From the NCBI GenBank assembly GCA_035566895.1, contig DATMQA010000158.1:1-64000 (forward strand): a stretch of DNA of 64,000 nucleotides, given 5' to 3'. Positions 34,201 to 42,655 of the stretch are shown here, one piece after another. The position numbers were made by a program, and so were the translations under genes. Every line of letters starts with the position of its first letter. Position 1 is the first letter of the stretch. Below the pieces are notes generated by a model that worked only from the letters and a program-made list of their open reading frames with translations, was not told where the DNA came from and ran no database searches. This DNA comes from DATMQA01 sp035566895 (GTDB lineage: Bacteria > Verrucomicrobiota > Verrucomicrobiia > Limisphaerales > UBA8199).

Positions 34201-34513
34201 AGTCCGTCACCGGCAGTGTCCATTTCTCCGGATCCGACGAAACCACCTGCCGTGGTTGTCCTTCCACCATCACAAACACTGTGCGCAACGACTCGTGGCG
34301 GCTGACGAGTGCGCGCAAAGCTTGCTCAAGTATCGGCGCCTCCAGCACCCCACGGAGCTCGATGGCCATCGGGATCGCATAAGTCGCCCGCCCCGGCTCC
34401 ATTTGCTCCAGGAACCAAAGTCGTTGCTGCGCGAATGACAACTCCATTGCTCGAGAGTCCGAGAGCCGCTCCGAAGGACAAGCCGCAAGTAGAACGTCGT
34501 TCATTGGTTCCAA
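31253..34513 (-). CDS. Nonribosomal peptide synthetase, single C-A-T module
   Basis: 1,086 residues. Condensation domain about 22-455: LSFAQQRLWFLEQ, the intact HHIISDG (154-160) and RNPLFQVMFSLEN. Adenylation domain about 475-970: YTSGSTGEPKG near 633, NMFGPTETT near 768, YRTGD, and A10 Lys966 in PNGKLDRN. Carrier about 988-1060, with Ser1024 in DLGGHSLMA. Pocket residues read by eye are D-I-L-Q-L-G-M-V-W-K, close to glycine-type codes and to those of the LLM-containing NRPS downstream. The acidic C-terminal tail RREEIEM resembles the REEVEV tail of that second NRPS. It is the first NRPS gene in transcription order. No epimerase or thioesterase domain is present. Confidence 0.92.
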   Translation of the reverse strand: MEPMNDVLLAACPSERLSDSRAMELSFAQQRLWFLEQMEPGRATYAIPMAIELRGVLEAPILEQALRALVSRHESLRTVFVMVEGQPRQVVSSDPEKWTLPVTDLSGEVKVRERLDALLRQEAARGFDLARGPLFRGRLYRLADDHHVLLLAMHHIISDGWSMGILFRELGEFYGSGCRGETLVPPPLDVQYCDFARWQRRRLRGEVLKKLLDHWRSRLAGAPQVLELPADRSRPAAESNAGATHAFTLPVALVEALRRFAWRERATLFMPLLAGFTALLARYSGQEDFFIGTPVANRTRAEFEGVVGCFVNTLVLRVELSGDPPVREFLRRLRRVCLDAFQHQELPFERLVEDLQPERDLSRNPLFQVMFSLENMPVQPLQLAGLTQSSIDLDRAVTHVDLTLRVQETAEGLGAVFEYSTDLFDAPTIARMAMHWRSLLEAMAASPERRLSELPLLPEAERRQLLVEWNQTAADYPRDSLVHELFEAQAGRSAASTAVTVERHQLSYAELNRRSNQLAQHLRELGAGSGARVGICLERSLEMLVGLLGILKTGAAYVPLDPSFPRDRLCFMADDAQLALLVSTAALAPSFNLPRERQALLDADAQAIASAPDSHLPAEGHAARPDDPAYVIYTSGSTGEPKGVLVPHRAVVNFLISMAREPGLAAHDVLVAVTTLSFDIAVLELLLPLAVGANVVIASREQTLDGVALAGLLQEHHATVMQATPVTWRMLVESRWRPKGAFKALVGGETLPKDLADQLLARGFELWNMFGPTETTVWSTCACITDISKWNTIGKPIANTTVRILDARMNLCPIGVPGELFIGGDGVGLGYWHRPELTAERFIPDPFVVAPRAMLYRTGDRARWRHDGTIEHLGRLDNQIKLRGFRIEPGEIEAGIAQHPAVREVAVIAREDKPGDKGLVAYLVAENPAADLADQVRGRLRSAMPEHMVPGRFVMVPTLPRTPNGKLDRNALPAPMPESESQIGAGFAAPHTPAEELVMDAFRDVLGRSDFGVLSNFFDLGGHSLMAARLMFRLRAASGFNLPLRLLFERPTPAKLAEAVDELRWLEKSKAPTRGRGADRREEIEM

Positions 34514-34546
34514 CGATTTTTACAACCCATTCACGAGCGCGCACGG

Positions 34547-35698
34547 TTAAGTGCCAGAACCGGGACCAGGCCGCGCCACCCCGAAGATGGGTTCGGCGCG
34601 ACGTTTGGGTTTTGTAACCTTCCTGGCGACGACCGTCTCTCGGTTCGCCGGGAAAACCGCCAGCGGGTAAGATGGGGTCCCCCAGCCGGCCAATCCAGTG
34701 GTGCCCAGGCGGCGCGTTATCGCCTCGTAGAACTGCTTCAGCTTGTGCGCCGTGTTCAGGATGGAAAGCTCTTTGACTCGCATTCGGCAGTTGAGTCGCC
34801 GCCCACGCTGCCGAACCAGGCAAAGCTTCTCCGCCAGCTCAGCCGGCTCCGGCGGCGCCAGGTAACAGCCCTCCATGCCTTCGATACGCTCACCGACGTC
34901 CCCCACATCCACCGACACCACCGGCAGGTTGCACGCCAGCGCTTCCTTCACCACGGTCGGCGAGCCTTCGTGCAACGAAGTCAGAAGCAAGACATCGCTC
35001 GCGTTCAGCCACACGGGGACTTCCTCGTTTGGCACTGCGGTCAGGCGATGCATTTCCACCGGTTGGCCGGCATTGCACATTTGCGCGACCGCCGCCTCGG
35101 CTAACCACGGCCGCTTGACCGGATCACCGTTGCCGGAAGCGAACAGCACGTGGAAAGACCGGGAATTCCAACCCAGCCGCTGCCTGCAACCAGGCGGATC
35201 CAAGGGCCGGAACCTTTCCAGGTCAATCCCGCAGGGTATGACACGAACCTTGTCTCCCGCCGCCGCGCCATTCAAAGCGCGCGCCAGATGCCGCGCCACC
35301 AGGACCACCCCGTCAGCGGCGCTGGCCGCCCGTTGCGAACAACGCACGCCGTAGCGTGAAATGATTTTCCGCGCCCAACCCGAGAGATTTTCCCCCAGCA
35401 AATCAGAACCATGAAACGTCACCACCACCGGACGGAGATGGTGATGGCGCGCAATCTGATCCGCCATCACTCCGCCATACATCACGTGCAGGGTATCAGG
35501 CTCAAACTCGTTGACCGCGCTGCGGACCTTGGTTCGCAGCCGATAATACGCGGTCGGTCCCGCCTGCCGTCGATCCACAAACAAGACGCGCACATCCAGG
35601 CCGATGGCCTGCAGCCCGTTGATCTGTTGCTGCACAAAAACGCCTTGCGTTGGAAACGCAGCCGACGGAAACATGTTGGTGATGGCCAGGATTCGCAT
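34547..35698 (-). CDS. Glycosyltransferase family 4
   Basis: 383 residues from ATG 35698 (MRILAITNMFPSAAFPTQGVF). The frame continues upstream to 35764 but that part overlaps the dehydratase gene. This is a GT-B retaining glycosyltransferase: the N-terminal acceptor domain has GVFVQQQINGLQAIG, and the C-terminal nucleotide-sugar domain has VLLLTSLHEGSPTVVKEALACNLPVVSVDVGDVGERI, the E-x7-E motif of GT4. It is cytoplasmic or membrane-peripheral. It starts 20 bases after the dehydratase stop and is the last EPS gene before the NRPS genes, likely adding a sugar to the repeat unit. Confidence 0.88.
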   Translation of the reverse strand: MRILAITNMFPSAAFPTQGVFVQQQINGLQAIGLDVRVLFVDRRQAGPTAYYRLRTKVRSAVNEFEPDTLHVMYGGVMADQIARHHHLRPVVVTFHGSDLLGENLSGWARKIISRYGVRCSQRAASAADGVVLVARHLARALNGAAAGDKVRVIPCGIDLERFRPLDPPGCRQRLGWNSRSFHVLFASGNGDPVKRPWLAEAAVAQMCNAGQPVEMHRLTAVPNEEVPVWLNASDVLLLTSLHEGSPTVVKEALACNLPVVSVDVGDVGERIEGMEGCYLAPPEPAELAEKLCLVRQRGRRLNCRMRVKELSILNTAHKLKQFYEAITRRLGTTGLAGWGTPSYPLAVFPANRETVVARKVTKPKRRAEPIFGVARPGPGSGT

Positions 35699-35717
35699 GG
35701 CGAGCGCAGCGGGCCTT

Positions 35718-37709
35718 TCATCTCGCGGCGTCGGCCGGCGCGACATAACGCAGCGTATCCGCAACCCCGGCCGCCGAGACCGGCTTGTGACCGTTCGGCT
35801 TGTCGTTGCTATGGGCGGCCGCGAGCGCCTCCCCTGGGTAAGGCGCGCCGTTGAGAAATGGCTTCAAGTCGGGCTGGTATTCAGGAACCGCGCTTTTCAA
35901 AAGGGATTTAATATCCTCCGGCCCCAAGTGGTCGGCTTGCCCGGCCAGATGGAGCAGGAAGTCCCGGACCCGCTGGTAGGAAGTGGGCTCGCAAAGCAAC
36001 CGCATGATTTTAGGATGGCGGGTCGGGGTGATCTCTTCGCCGTGGTACCTCAGCTCTTCAAACAGTTTTTCACCCGGTCGCAGCCCGGTGAATTCGATCC
36101 GGATGTCCCGGTCGGGGATAAAACCGGAAAGCTCGATCAACTGCCGCGCCAGGTCCACAATTTTGACCGGTTTACCCATGTCCAATAAGAAGATTTCGCC
36201 GCCGGCTCCCAAGCCTGCGGTTTGCAACACCAGGCCGACGGCTTCCGTGATGGTCATAAAGTAGCGCCGCATGTCCGGATGGGTGACCTTGACCGGTCCT
36301 CCGGCGGCAATCTGCTTGTTGAAAATGGGAACGACGCTGCCGGAGGAGCCGAGAACATTCCCGAATCGCACCGCCATGAAGCGGGTGCCCGCCGGGTTCG
36401 CGGCGTGGAGCGATTGCACGCACATTTCGGCCAGGCGTTTACTCGCGCCCATGACACTGGTCGGGTTGATCGCTTTGTCGGTCGAGATGAGGATGAATCG
36501 CTCCGTCCCGTGCCGCAGGCACGTTTCGGCCAGCCGCAGAGTTCCCAACGCGTTGTTTTTGAGGGCCTCGCCCGGTTGCGACTCCATTAACGGCACATGC
36601 TTGTGCGCCGCGGCGTGGAACACGGCTTCCGGCCGATACTGGCGGAAGATGTGTTCCAGCCGCGACTCATCCTGAACATTCGCCGCGAGCGGGACGAGCC
36701 GGTTTCCCCACCCGGCGTTGATCAACTCCTGTTCGATTTGAAATAGCTGCGCCTCCGACTGCTCCACCAGCAGCAACGAGCGCGGCAAATAGGAGGCGAT
36801 TTGCCGGCAAAGTTCGCTGCCGATGCTCCCCCCGGCGCCCGTCACCATCACTACGCGGTCGCGCAGCAGGTGCCCGACGTCTTCCGTCGCCAGGCGCACT
36901 TGCTCACGGCCCAACAGGTCTTGAACGCCCACGGAGCGCAATTGGCTGACCTTGGCCTGGCCGGTAGTAAGTTCGTAGATGGACGGCACGGTGCTGAACT
37001 TGATTCGCAGACGCTGGAGTGTCCTGACAATCTCGGCCTGGCGTCTGGCCGGCGCGCTCGGCATCGCAATAATCACTTCCTCCAGCTCCAGATTCATCTG
37101 GTCGTCCAGCAAAATCTCCGGCGCACCGATCACCGGAATGTTGTGCACATGCTTTCCCCATTTGATGCGGTCGTCATCGAAGAAGGCGACCGCCTGTAAA
37201 CCGAGGTCGTGCCGTGTGGCGAATTCCTGCGCCAGCGCCGTCCCCACCAGCCCCGCGCCGACGATGCCGGCGCGGCGCGCGCGCTGCCGGGGCGGCCCGA
37301 CCTTCGCTGGGCCGGCGTCGCGGGCACGCGCCGCCTGGCGGAAAGCCAGCCGAAGGGCCGTCAACGCCAGCACCGAGAAACTGAAGTCAGCGACCACTAC
37401 GCCGCGCGGCGGCGCGTAGTCCGACCCGAGCTGCGTGGAAACGCCGAACACGACGAAACCCGGGACAATCAAAAACCAGCACAGCCGCGAAAAATCCGCC
37501 AGGTTGAAATAGTCCAGCAGCGCGTCGAATTGGCCAAATCGCCACAGGCAAAAGAGCTTGAACCCAATGACCCAGGTGAAGACGAGCAGAAAAGTGCTTG
37601 CCGTGTCCTCGGGCACGGCAAAGTTGAATCGCACTTGATATCCCAGCCACAGGCTGGCAGCCAGGGCCGTGGCGCAGGACAGCACAAAATTGAGGCGAGT
37701 GGCTCTCAT
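35718..37709 (-). CDS. CapD/PglF-type membrane UDP-sugar 4,6-dehydratase
   Basis: 663 residues. Four membrane helices lie in residues 1-130. A CoA-binding-like Rossmann domain follows at about 146-245 (GIVGAGLVGTALAQE, AFFDDDRIKWGKHVHNIPV). The catalytic extended SDR domain starts about 285 with MVTGAGGSIGSELCRQI, then VFHAAAHKHVPLME, ISTDKAINPTSVMGASKR and FGNVLGSSGSVVPIF. These are hallmarks of UDP-GlcNAc 4,6-dehydratases that make precursors of diamino-trideoxy sugars such as bacillosamine. The downstream partner would be the DegT aminotransferase at 39527. Its N-terminal half is paralogous to the C-terminal half of the adjacent sugar transferase. Confidence 0.92.
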   Translation of the reverse strand: MRATRLNFVLSCATALAASLWLGYQVRFNFAVPEDTASTFLLVFTWVIGFKLFCLWRFGQFDALLDYFNLADFSRLCWFLIVPGFVVFGVSTQLGSDYAPPRGVVVADFSFSVLALTALRLAFRQAARARDAGPAKVGPPRQRARRAGIVGAGLVGTALAQEFATRHDLGLQAVAFFDDDRIKWGKHVHNIPVIGAPEILLDDQMNLELEEVIIAMPSAPARRQAEIVRTLQRLRIKFSTVPSIYELTTGQAKVSQLRSVGVQDLLGREQVRLATEDVGHLLRDRVVMVTGAGGSIGSELCRQIASYLPRSLLLVEQSEAQLFQIEQELINAGWGNRLVPLAANVQDESRLEHIFRQYRPEAVFHAAAHKHVPLMESQPGEALKNNALGTLRLAETCLRHGTERFILISTDKAINPTSVMGASKRLAEMCVQSLHAANPAGTRFMAVRFGNVLGSSGSVVPIFNKQIAAGGPVKVTHPDMRRYFMTITEAVGLVLQTAGLGAGGEIFLLDMGKPVKIVDLARQLIELSGFIPDRDIRIEFTGLRPGEKLFEELRYHGEEITPTRHPKIMRLLCEPTSYQRVRDFLLHLAGQADHLGPEDIKSLLKSAVPEYQPDLKPFLNGAPYPGEALAAAHSNDKPNGHKPVSAAGVADTLRYVAPADAAR

Positions 37710-37721
37710 GGTCGGGAGGCA

Positions 37722-39206
37722 TTACGCCGCCTGCTGCCGCTCCCAGAATCGGGTCGGGCAGGAGACCGTGTAAAATTGCAAGTCGGTTTTGCGAAGCAGC
37801 CGCTCGATTTCGCAGACCCGCTCCCTGGGCGCGTCGGGCATGGCAATGACGACTTCGTCGAGCTTCTCTGCCCAGCCGTCAAGCAGACATTCCGGCATCC
37901 CGGCGACCGGCACCGCATGGATGTTTTTCTGCCATTTGCTAAAGTCATCGTCGAAAAAGGCGACGACGGCTCGGCCAAATTTCCGGTTGCCCATCAGTTG
38001 CAGCGCGAGCTGCGCACCCGTGGTTCCGACGCCGATGATGCCGACTCGCACGGGGGGACTGGCTTCGGCGTCCTGCTCGCTTGCCGAGCGCTCCCGCCAC
38101 TGCCGCAACAAGGCGCGAAAACCGCCCAGCAAACAGAAGGACAAAAGCGCATCGGCAAGAATGATATTCGGGGCCGGGCGGCCGTCGCCAACAACCGAGA
38201 AAACCAGCAAACCGGCGGCGGCCAGGCTGAGCGCGGCGCCGACTTGCCGCAGCTCCGGAAAGCTGAAGTAGCTAAGCAATCCCTTCCATTGGTTGCGCCG
38301 TGTCAGGCATGCCAACTGCAAAGCGAGCACCACGCAAAGTTCGCGCCCGAAGTGCAGCGCGGCGAGATTCAGTGGCGCAAAATTGTAAATCAGCTCGTAC
38401 GCGAGCCAGCAGGATAATCCCAGAATGATTCCATAGCACGCCAGCACCCCGGCCCAATACGGACAAACCGTTTGGACAATAATCCAGCTATCGCTCAATA
38501 GGTTCGCGCGCTCGGCGTATTCCCGGTTGAGCCGCAACTTTCGCGGAAGGCAATGCTGGATGTAAAACTCCTCCAGGTTTTCCGCATGTGCCAGCAACGC
38601 TTCCTCGTCACGAAAACACAGCGACGCCAGATCGGTGATCCCGGGCTGGTACCACAGGATCGCCCGCTGTTCCGCAGTGTAGTGCCGGACGTAGCGCGGG
38701 ACTTCCGGCCGTGGGCCCACCAGGCTCATATCTCCTTTCAACACGTTCCAAAGCTGCGGCAATTCATCCAGCTTGCTCCTCCGCAGAATCCGGCCGAACC
38801 GCGTGATTCGTCCATCGCCGTTCTTCGTAACGGACGGGCCGGACTTCTCGGCCGCGGGCACCATCGTGCGAAACTTATAGATGAAAAACTCCCGGCCCCC
38901 GCGACCAACCCGCGCCTGGCGGTAAAAAATGTCCCCGCCGTCAATGATTTTGACGAGGGCGCCGATAATCACCAATATCGGCGCAAGCAGCACGAGCCCA
39001 CAGCAAGCGAAGAAAATATCGTACAGGCGCTTGACCGTCCACCCACAGCCACCGCTTGAACCCGTCCCGCTGGAACGAGCTACATCCGGCACTAATCCCA
39101 CGGCGGAACCGCACGCCGAACCACTCATACCTGGCGCCAACCGGCCATGCAGAGACGCCATTGTTGTTCCCGTATCCATATCCTGGGCTCGAAGTTGTGC
39201 CTTCAT
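37722..39206 (-). CDS. Initiating sugar-phosphate transferase fused to a CapD-type N-terminal half
   Basis: 494 residues from ATG 39206, chosen for the GGAG five bases upstream; the frame is open to 39305. Numbered from the longest frame, residues 89-270 are the bacterial sugar transferase catalytic domain (VKRLYDIFFACCGLVLLAPI, FYRQARVGRGGREFFIYKFRTM, RRSKLDELPQLWNVLKGDMSLVGPRP). This enzyme puts the first sugar-phosphate on undecaprenyl phosphate. Residues about 280-520 contain four membrane helices and a Rossmann domain (VGIIGVGTTGAQLALQLM, AFFDDDFSKWQKNIHAVPV, EVVIAMPDAPRERV) that closely follow the N-terminal half of the neighbouring CapD-type protein. Usual family members have the Rossmann part before, not after, the catalytic domain. 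Confidence 0.88.
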   Translation of the reverse strand: MKAQLRAQDMDTGTTMASLHGRLAPGMSGSACGSAVGLVPDVARSSGTGSSGGCGWTVKRLYDIFFACCGLVLLAPILVIIGALVKIIDGGDIFYRQARVGRGGREFFIYKFRTMVPAAEKSGPSVTKNGDGRITRFGRILRRSKLDELPQLWNVLKGDMSLVGPRPEVPRYVRHYTAEQRAILWYQPGITDLASLCFRDEEALLAHAENLEEFYIQHCLPRKLRLNREYAERANLLSDSWIIVQTVCPYWAGVLACYGIILGLSCWLAYELIYNFAPLNLAALHFGRELCVVLALQLACLTRRNQWKGLLSYFSFPELRQVGAALSLAAAGLLVFSVVGDGRPAPNIILADALLSFCLLGGFRALLRQWRERSASEQDAEASPPVRVGIIGVGTTGAQLALQLMGNRKFGRAVVAFFDDDFSKWQKNIHAVPVAGMPECLLDGWAEKLDEVVIAMPDAPRERVCEIERLLRKTDLQFYTVSCPTRFWERQQAA

Positions 39207-39526
39207 TGGTTCTCCACTGCTTATCAAAACTATTCCTCGTCTCACCTTCCGTCTGGCGGGCGTCACGACCCTGGAGCCACACTTCGGCTCTGAAAACGCA
39301 GTCACCTTACCCGTCCCTCACGTACCTGATAGGGAGATAAAACCCGCAAACCTGTCTGGGCAACACCTGCCACCAAATGGGATTCCGGCTGCCGCGGATA
39401 TGCCTTGTCCTCCGCCGCCACGTCTGGAGACCCCGGTAAATCGGATTTCCTCAGCTCGGGCGGCGGCCTTTCTGTCAGGTTCTCAATCTTCGCTTTGCAA
39501 TTCCGGCCCAAGACGAGCTTTTCCGG

Positions 39527-40753
39527 TTACTTATCGACAAGGGAAAGACTCACGCCTGGGCCGGCCACACGCGAGCGCGCAACGATTCCCCTCAAATTCC
39601 GGCAGACATAACCCACATCCTCGGCCGTCATATCCGGATACAGCGGCAGGCTGATTAACTGGCGATAAACTGACGCCGCACAGGGATAATCGGACGGTTC
39701 GCAGCCAAGCTGCTGACGGTAGTAGGGATGCATGTGCAGCGGCATCCAGTGCACGCTGGCGCCTATCCCGGCCTTTTTCAGCTCGGCAATCACTTCGGCC
39801 CGATCCAAATTGACACGGTCCAGCATCAATCGAACGGGGAAGAGGTGCCAGGAGTGAATCCGATTCGCCATGACCTTGGGAAGCGTTATCTCGTCCATGT
39901 CACCCAGTAATTCCGAGTAGAGCCTCGCCCATTGGCTGCGGCGCTCGTGCAACTTCTCCGCCTTGCGAAGCTGCTGCAGCCCGATGGCCGCCGCGAGATC
40001 GGGGAGGTTGTACTTGTAACCAGGCGCAAGGATTTCATAGTACCAGGAGCCCTCCGCCGTGTAGCGCTTCCACGCGTCGCGTGAAATGCCGTGTAACGAC
40101 ATGATCCGCATCCGATCCGCGTGCTCGGCGGAATCGGTGCAGGCCATGCCACCTTCGCCAGTCGTGATCGTTTTGTTCGCATAAAACGAAAAACAACTGA
40201 TTTCTGCTTCGGTCCCCACCGTCTTCCACGCCGAGGCCTCATTGTCACGGTAATAGGCAGGGCAACAATGGGCGGCATCCTCGATGACCTTCAGGTCGTG
40301 CTGGCCGGCCAAAGCCTTGACGCCCGCGACGTCACCAATCTGGCCCCCGTAATGTACCGGAATAATCGCCGCGATTTGTTCGTCGCGCGCCAGGGCGCTT
40401 TCGATTCGCTGCGCGGCGTCCGTGACATCGAGATTGAGATCCTCCAGCCGGCAATCGGCGAAAAGCGGAACCGCGCCAAAATAGCGCACCACCTCGGCCG
40501 TCGCCGCGAAGGTCAGGGTCGGGACCACAACCCGTTGGCCGGCTTTCAGGCCGATGGCTTCCAGAGCCAGATGCAGCGCGGCGGTGCAGGAGTTGACGGC
40601 CACGGCGAGCCGGCGCTGAAGATAGCAGGCAAACTCCTGCTCGAACTGTTTCGTCTTCGGCCCGGTGGTCAGCCATCCCGACTTGAGGCAATCCACCACT
40701 TCTTCGATTTCGGGCTGGCCGATGCTGGGTTTATGAAAGGGGATGGCGCGCAT
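39527..40753 (-). CDS. DegT/DnrJ/EryC1/StrS-family sugar aminotransferase
   Basis: 408 residues. A PLP enzyme that aminates keto nucleotide sugars. Motifs are IPFHKPSIGQPEIEEVVDCLKSGWLTTGP (opening and middle portions), NSCTAALHLALEA, PTLTFAATAEVVRYFGA, VIEDAAHC, and the PLP-binding Lys194 in SFYANKTITTGEGGM. It is most like PglE/PseC/ArnB-type enzymes acting on 4-keto sugars, consistent with the CapD-type 4,6-dehydratase two genes downstream. Together they would give a UDP-4-amino-4,6-dideoxy sugar. A 221-base gap with no gene separates its stop from the upstream edge of the sugar transferase frame. Confidence 0.92.
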   Translation of the reverse strand: MRAIPFHKPSIGQPEIEEVVDCLKSGWLTTGPKTKQFEQEFACYLQRRLAVAVNSCTAALHLALEAIGLKAGQRVVVPTLTFAATAEVVRYFGAVPLFADCRLEDLNLDVTDAAQRIESALARDEQIAAIIPVHYGGQIGDVAGVKALAGQHDLKVIEDAAHCCPAYYRDNEASAWKTVGTEAEISCFSFYANKTITTGEGGMACTDSAEHADRMRIMSLHGISRDAWKRYTAEGSWYYEILAPGYKYNLPDLAAAIGLQQLRKAEKLHERRSQWARLYSELLGDMDEITLPKVMANRIHSWHLFPVRLMLDRVNLDRAEVIAELKKAGIGASVHWMPLHMHPYYRQQLGCEPSDYPCAASVYRQLISLPLYPDMTAEDVGYVCRNLRGIVARSRVAGPGVSLSLVDK

Positions 40754-40790
40754 GAAGTTTTCCTTGTTGCAAAAATGATCCGCCGGCTCC

Positions 40791-41492
40791 TCACGGCTTC
40801 GTCAGAACTCCCAAATAATGGCTTCGGAGGAACGGCACCCAACTCAAAGGCGAATAAAGCACGTGAGTCAGTCGGCCCAGACGTCGAGCCAGTGGAGGCA
40901 GCAATGAGATCGTCTTCAAGGTCATCTCAAAAGCGGGAAACATCTTCTGAATCCCGTTGCGCGAGATGCCGCGCACATGCCGGTTCAGTGGGTTGTGCAT
41001 TCGGAAATCATACCAAATGAGACCGCCACCGGAGACGAGGACGCGGTCGATCTCGCGGCAGATATTGGCAACCATTTGCGGGTTTAGTATCGAGGTGAAA
41101 ACGGTGAACACCGCGACCAGATCAAAGATGCCATCCGCGAATGGCAGTGTTTCCGCGTTCGCCAATTGAAACGTGACTCGAGGGTGGTGCTGCTGCGCCA
41201 CGCGAATCCGTTCGGGAATCAAATCAACGCCGAATAAATTCTCCGGCGCAGCGCCCAACTCCATTAATCCCGCCAAACGGTCCCCCGTGCCGCAACCCAC
41301 ATCGAGGACACGCCGGTGCTGCAGCGGAAAAAACCCTGTTTGCTTCAGCAGTTCCTGCAGTTCACGCCGACATTCGCCCCAGGCAGCTTGGTTGCCCTGG
41401 TTGGCGAGCGACCATTTCGATTGTCCGAATCCGCGAAAGGCGTATTCGCGATAGACTTCCTGAAGTCGATCCACTTCGGAACGGGTTTCCAT
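40791..41492 (-). CDS. Class I SAM-dependent methyltransferase
   Basis: 233 residues from ATG 41492 (METRSEVDRLQEVYREYAFRG); an upstream in-frame ATG at 41546 adds an unconvincing 18 residues. The SAM-binding motif I is VLDVGCGTGDRLAGLMELG. Motif II follows with FGVDLIPERI, then ANAETLPFADGIFDLVAVFTV and VLVSGGGLIWYDFRM. It is a methyltransferase_11 type, probably O-methylating a sugar or other small unit of the polysaccharide. It sits between the GT2 and the aminotransferase in the same direction. Confidence 0.85.
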   Translation of the reverse strand: METRSEVDRLQEVYREYAFRGFGQSKWSLANQGNQAAWGECRRELQELLKQTGFFPLQHRRVLDVGCGTGDRLAGLMELGAAPENLFGVDLIPERIRVAQQHHPRVTFQLANAETLPFADGIFDLVAVFTVFTSILNPQMVANICREIDRVLVSGGGLIWYDFRMHNPLNRHVRGISRNGIQKMFPAFEMTLKTISLLPPLARRLGRLTHVLYSPLSWVPFLRSHYLGVLTKP

Positions 41493-41563
41493 AGTGAAGG
41501 AATCGTCGCAACCGTGAACCGCCGAAGCAGTGGAGTTGAAGCACACATCGGCGCGCTAGGGCC

Positions 41564-42655
41564 TCAATGCTCCATCCCGTCCGTTCCGGTCAAAACCAGA
41601 CGCCGCCCAGTTTCGGCGCGTTCCCTGGTCAATTGGACAAACTTTGCCTCCGGCGCACTATTCAGCACCGCGAAGTCCAGGATCCCGCGTAGGAATCCGT
41701 AGCCGTAACCAAAATGGAAGCAGGCGATGACCGCCGGCAGAACTGGAAGCAATGCCCATTGTGTGCGGCTAGCGATGACTACCGCCGCGATTAGCGCTGC
41801 GGTGGCATAGAGGCCCGCCAACCCGGCTGCCGCCCACAACGCCGGCGACCACAACAATCCTACCGCCGCCAACAAGCAGAGGCTGCCGATAAGGGCGCCC
41901 GGCACGAGATGCCGCCGGGAGGCGGGCATCCGGTGCTTTCGAACGACCAGAACTTTCCAGTAGCCGTATTGCATATACTGCCGGAACAGCGCCTTGAGCG
42001 AGCCGCGCACGTGATACCAACTGCAAATGCGCGTGGCCTGATAGATTTTGCCGCCAGCCCGCGTGAGTCGGAAGTTATGTTCGTCGTCCTGGTTGCGCAC
42101 CAATTCCTCATCGAAATAGCCGATCCGTTCGAAAAGTCCCTTCTCCCAGCAGCCGTAAATCACCGTGTCGACATAACCTTCATAGCCGGTTAGGTGCGAG
42201 CGCGCGCCGCCGATAGCGAAGGCGGAATGAAACACGGCCCGAATCGCCCTTTCCATGTATGTCTTGGCGGTCGTTCGCATGGGTCCGCCCACGTTATCAG
42301 CCCCGGTGTCATTCAGAACCGCCAGACATTGGCGCACATAATCCGGCGCATAAAGCGTGTGAGCGTCCATGCGCACAATGATGTCGCCGCGGGCGGCCCG
42401 GATCGCGGCATTCAGGCCCGTGGATACAATGCGGCCCGGATTGTCGAGGACGCGGATTTGTGGATGCTTCCTGGCCATTTGCTGCAAGTATTCGTGCGTG
42501 CCATCGGTAGACATTCCGTCCGCGACCAGGATTTCGAGGCCGCCCTCCGGCAGCTCCTGGTTGAGAATGGACTCCATGCAGTCCTGGATGTAACCTTGCT
42601 CATCTCGGCAAGGGAGCACGATGGAAACCAGCGGATTGAAGTCGGATGTTGTCAT
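41564..42655 (-). CDS. Glycosyltransferase family 2 with C-terminal membrane helices
   Basis: 363 residues. A GT-A fold inverting transferase: VSIVLPCRDEQGYIQDCMESI, EILVADGMSTDGTHE, IVRMDAHTLYAPDYV (metal-binding DxD-like D-A-H) and DEELVRNQDDEHNFRLTRAGG. The C-terminal 110 residues hold about three hydrophobic helices. The layout resembles ExoA-type succinoglycan glucosyltransferases. It overlaps the 3' end of the upstream epimerase gene by 56 bases, which suggests coupling or a run-on epimerase tail. Confidence 0.9.
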   Translation of the reverse strand: MTTSDFNPLVSIVLPCRDEQGYIQDCMESILNQELPEGGLEILVADGMSTDGTHEYLQQMARKHPQIRVLDNPGRIVSTGLNAAIRAARGDIIVRMDAHTLYAPDYVRQCLAVLNDTGADNVGGPMRTTAKTYMERAIRAVFHSAFAIGGARSHLTGYEGYVDTVIYGCWEKGLFERIGYFDEELVRNQDDEHNFRLTRAGGKIYQATRICSWYHVRGSLKALFRQYMQYGYWKVLVVRKHRMPASRRHLVPGALIGSLCLLAAVGLLWSPALWAAAGLAGLYATAALIAAVVIASRTQWALLPVLPAVIACFHFGYGYGFLRGILDFAVLNSAPEAKFVQLTRERAETGRRLVLTGTDGMEH

